This document shows, piece after piece, positions 62,728 to 64,000 of a DNA stretch of 64,000 nt. Source of the DNA: Tolypothrix campylonemoides VB511288 (GTDB lineage: Bacteria; Cyanobacteriota; Cyanobacteriia; Cyanobacteriales; Nostocaceae); assembly GCA_000828075.3 (NCBI GenBank), contig JXCB02000002.1, forward strand, positions 407,302 through 471,301, in the 5' to 3' direction. Within the stretch, counting starts at the first letter, position 1; every line of letters starts with the position of its first letter. Made by a program: the position numbers and the translations under genes. The notes under the pieces were generated by a model, which did not search any database, had not been told where the DNA came from, and saw only the letters and a program-made list of their open reading frames with translations.

Positions 62728-64000
62728 TCAAACTAATGGCAGCTTAACGGTAAACGTTGCGCCGCGTCCTTCCCCGCCGCTGACTGCCTCAATTGTACCT
62801 CCGTGCAGTTCAACGAGTTGACGAGCGATCGCCAGCCCCAGTCCTAACCCCCCAGGCAAATGCCTACTAGGGACTTCAGCTTGAGTAAAGCGCTCAAAGA
62901 CATGGGGCAGAAAATCAGCACTTATCCCGATACCTGTGTCTTTAACAGAGATAGTAGCCCAAGAGTCAACAGTATTGAGCCGAACTTCTACTCTTCCTCC
63001 GTTGGGTGTAAATTTAATGGCATTTTCAAGCAACGTTGTAACAATTTGCTGCAAGCGGATTAAGTCGCCTAAAACCGAAATATTTCCCTGGACAGACGCG
63101 CCACCTCTCGTTTCTACAACAATATCAATTCCCTTAGCCTTAGCATTAGGCTTGATTGTATGAATAACTTTTTCAATGATAGGAGTCAGTTTAACTGGCT
63201 TTTGATCCAAGCAAACTTTACCTGAGATAATAGTTGAGATATCCAGCAAATTCTCAACAAGCTTTGCCTGGTTCTTAGCGCTGCGCTCAATTGTGTCTAG
63301 GGCACGTAAAGCAGTCGCCCGATCAAGCTGGTTTGAACGTAGTAAGCGAGTCCAGCCAAGGATAGAAACCAAGGGAGTATGCAATTCGTGCGTAACCGTT
63401 GCTAAAAACTCATCCTTCATGCGATTGGAGGATAACTCTTGGCGCAGACGCGACAATTGCAAGTGAGAATGAACGCGAGTTACCAGTTCACGAGCCGAGA
63501 AGGGCTTAATTAAGTAGTCATCAGCCCCCGCTTGCAGTCCTTCGATTGCCGCTTCTTCCCCTGCACGAGCCGATAGCAGAATAATAGGTATTCCTTTTGT
63601 CTTTGGGTTAGTACGTAATGCACCCAGCAATTGAAAACCGTCCATTTCTGGCATCATGACATCAGTCAGTACCAAATCTGGCGGTTGCTCACCGACAGCA
63701 GCTAGTGCAGCAGCTCCATTGTTCGCAGCTTTAATATGCCAGTGCTTTGAGAGCAGACGCTTTAGATAGTCCCGCATATCAGCATTGTCATCGACTAACA
63801 AAATGTGTGCAGAGCGGGTAGTTCGAGTATCTGGGACAGATGAACGAGTATCTGAGACTGGTGAACGAGTATCTGAGACTGATGAACGAGTATCTGAGAC
63901 TGGTGAACGAGTATCTAAGACTGGTGAACGAGTATCTAAGACTGGTGAACGAGTATCTAAGACTGGTGAACGAGTATCTAAGACTGGTGAACGAGTATCT
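62728..64000 (-). CDS. Hybrid histidine kinase, C-terminal part (runs off the right edge)
   Basis: The frame is open to the window's end, so 424 residues are seen and the true N-terminus lies outside. A TTG at 63801 could be mistaken for a start but is inside the receiver's first strand. Order: 21-base-repeat linker (DTRSPVL units), receiver (LLVDDNADMRDYLKRLL, phospho-Asp in DLVLTDVMMPEMDG, Lys in LIKPFSA), HisKA (ATVTHELHTPLVSILGWTRLL), HATPase (ENAIKFTPNGG, VKDTGIGISADF, GGLGLGLAIARQLVELHGG). It is closely related to the end of the 2072-residue kinase, implying tandem duplication. The upstream part probably carries sensor domains. Confidence 0.92.
   Translation of the reverse strand, partial: DTRSPVLDTRSPVLDTRSPVLDTRSPVLDTRSPVSDTRSSVSDTRSPVSDTRSSVPDTRTTRSAHILLVDDNADMRDYLKRLLSKHWHIKAANNGAAALAAVGEQPPDLVLTDVMMPEMDGFQLLGALRTNPKTKGIPIILLSARAGEEAAIEGLQAGADDYLIKPFSARELVTRVHSHLQLSRLRQELSSNRMKDEFLATVTHELHTPLVSILGWTRLLRSNQLDRATALRALDTIERSAKNQAKLVENLLDISTIISGKVCLDQKPVKLTPIIEKVIHTIKPNAKAKGIDIVVETRGGASVQGNISVLGDLIRLQQIVTTLLENAIKFTPNGGRVEVRLNTVDSWATISVKDTGIGISADFLPHVFERFTQAEVPSRHLPGGLGLGLAIARQLVELHGGTIEAVSGGEGRGATFTVKLPLV
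63824..64000 (-). repeat. 21-base tandem repeat in a kinase linker
   Basis: About 8.4 copies of a 21-base unit starting CGAGTATCT and containing GACTGGTGAA, read as the heptapeptide DTRSPV(L/S). Units near the edge are identical; those nearer the receiver have diverged. The tract continues past the window. Confidence 0.95.

Noticed and set aside
63824..64000. Regular 21-base repeats that could suggest a CRISPR array
   Set aside because: The units are directly adjacent without unique spacers and are in frame with the kinase coding sequence.

Overview
The window comes from a filamentous, heterocyst-forming type of cyanobacterium (Nostocales-like; I cannot fix the genus). The evidence is the frequent HIP1 octamer GCGATCGC, heptanucleotide tandem repeats typical of these genomes, a cyanobacterial uptake [NiFe] hydrogenase (hupS, hupL, hupW) with a complete hypF-C-D-E-A-B maturation set, a crtD-like carotenoid desaturase, DUF3598 and DUF4058 proteins, and multi-sensor hybrid histidine kinases.

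Layout. 0-4 kb: a MarR regulator next to an HlyD/EmrA-type membrane fusion protein, then a membrane-anchored GT2. 4-10 kb: a large membrane protein gene broken by a nested insertion, two methyltransferases and an ArnT-like glycosyltransferase. 10-13 kb: a lipoprotein and two hypothetical proteins. 13-21 kb: hupW, a DUF3598 protein, a TnpB element, a 1377-residue two-partner-secretion exoprotein with internal repeats, and an SH3-type protein. 21-36 kb: the hydrogenase region. hupS-hupL run leftward; a head-to-head set runs rightward: TPR protein, two small membrane proteins, NHL-repeat protein, hypF, hypC, hypD, an FAD monooxygenase, hypE, hypA, hypB. 36-40 kb: a hypothetical gene, a decayed Rpn-type nuclease gene, fructosamine kinase and an M16 peptidase. 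40-52 kb: an exopolysaccharide or glycoconjugate cluster (GT2, ABC exporter, three tandem GT2s, methyltransferase, GT4), with crtD at its end. 52-64 kb: a TPR protein, DUF4058, CheR, a 2072-residue hybrid kinase, two small genes, and the end of a second hybrid kinase running off the right edge.

Function. HupS and HupL form the uptake hydrogenase that recycles H2 made by nitrogenase. HypA/B deliver nickel, HypC-F build the Fe(CN)2CO centre, and HupW trims the HupL tail. The genes between hupS and hypF match the kind of extended hyp operon known in Nostoc and may help mature the small subunit.

The most unusual property of the window is its repeat ecology. There are small palindromic cassettes, MITE-like elements with visible target duplications, elements nested in elements, and heptanucleotide repeats or cassettes inside coding genes in frame (hypF, the TPR gene, the giant kinase). 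I saw no CRISPR array, rRNA or tRNA. I did not find a clearly undescribed defence or biosynthetic system.
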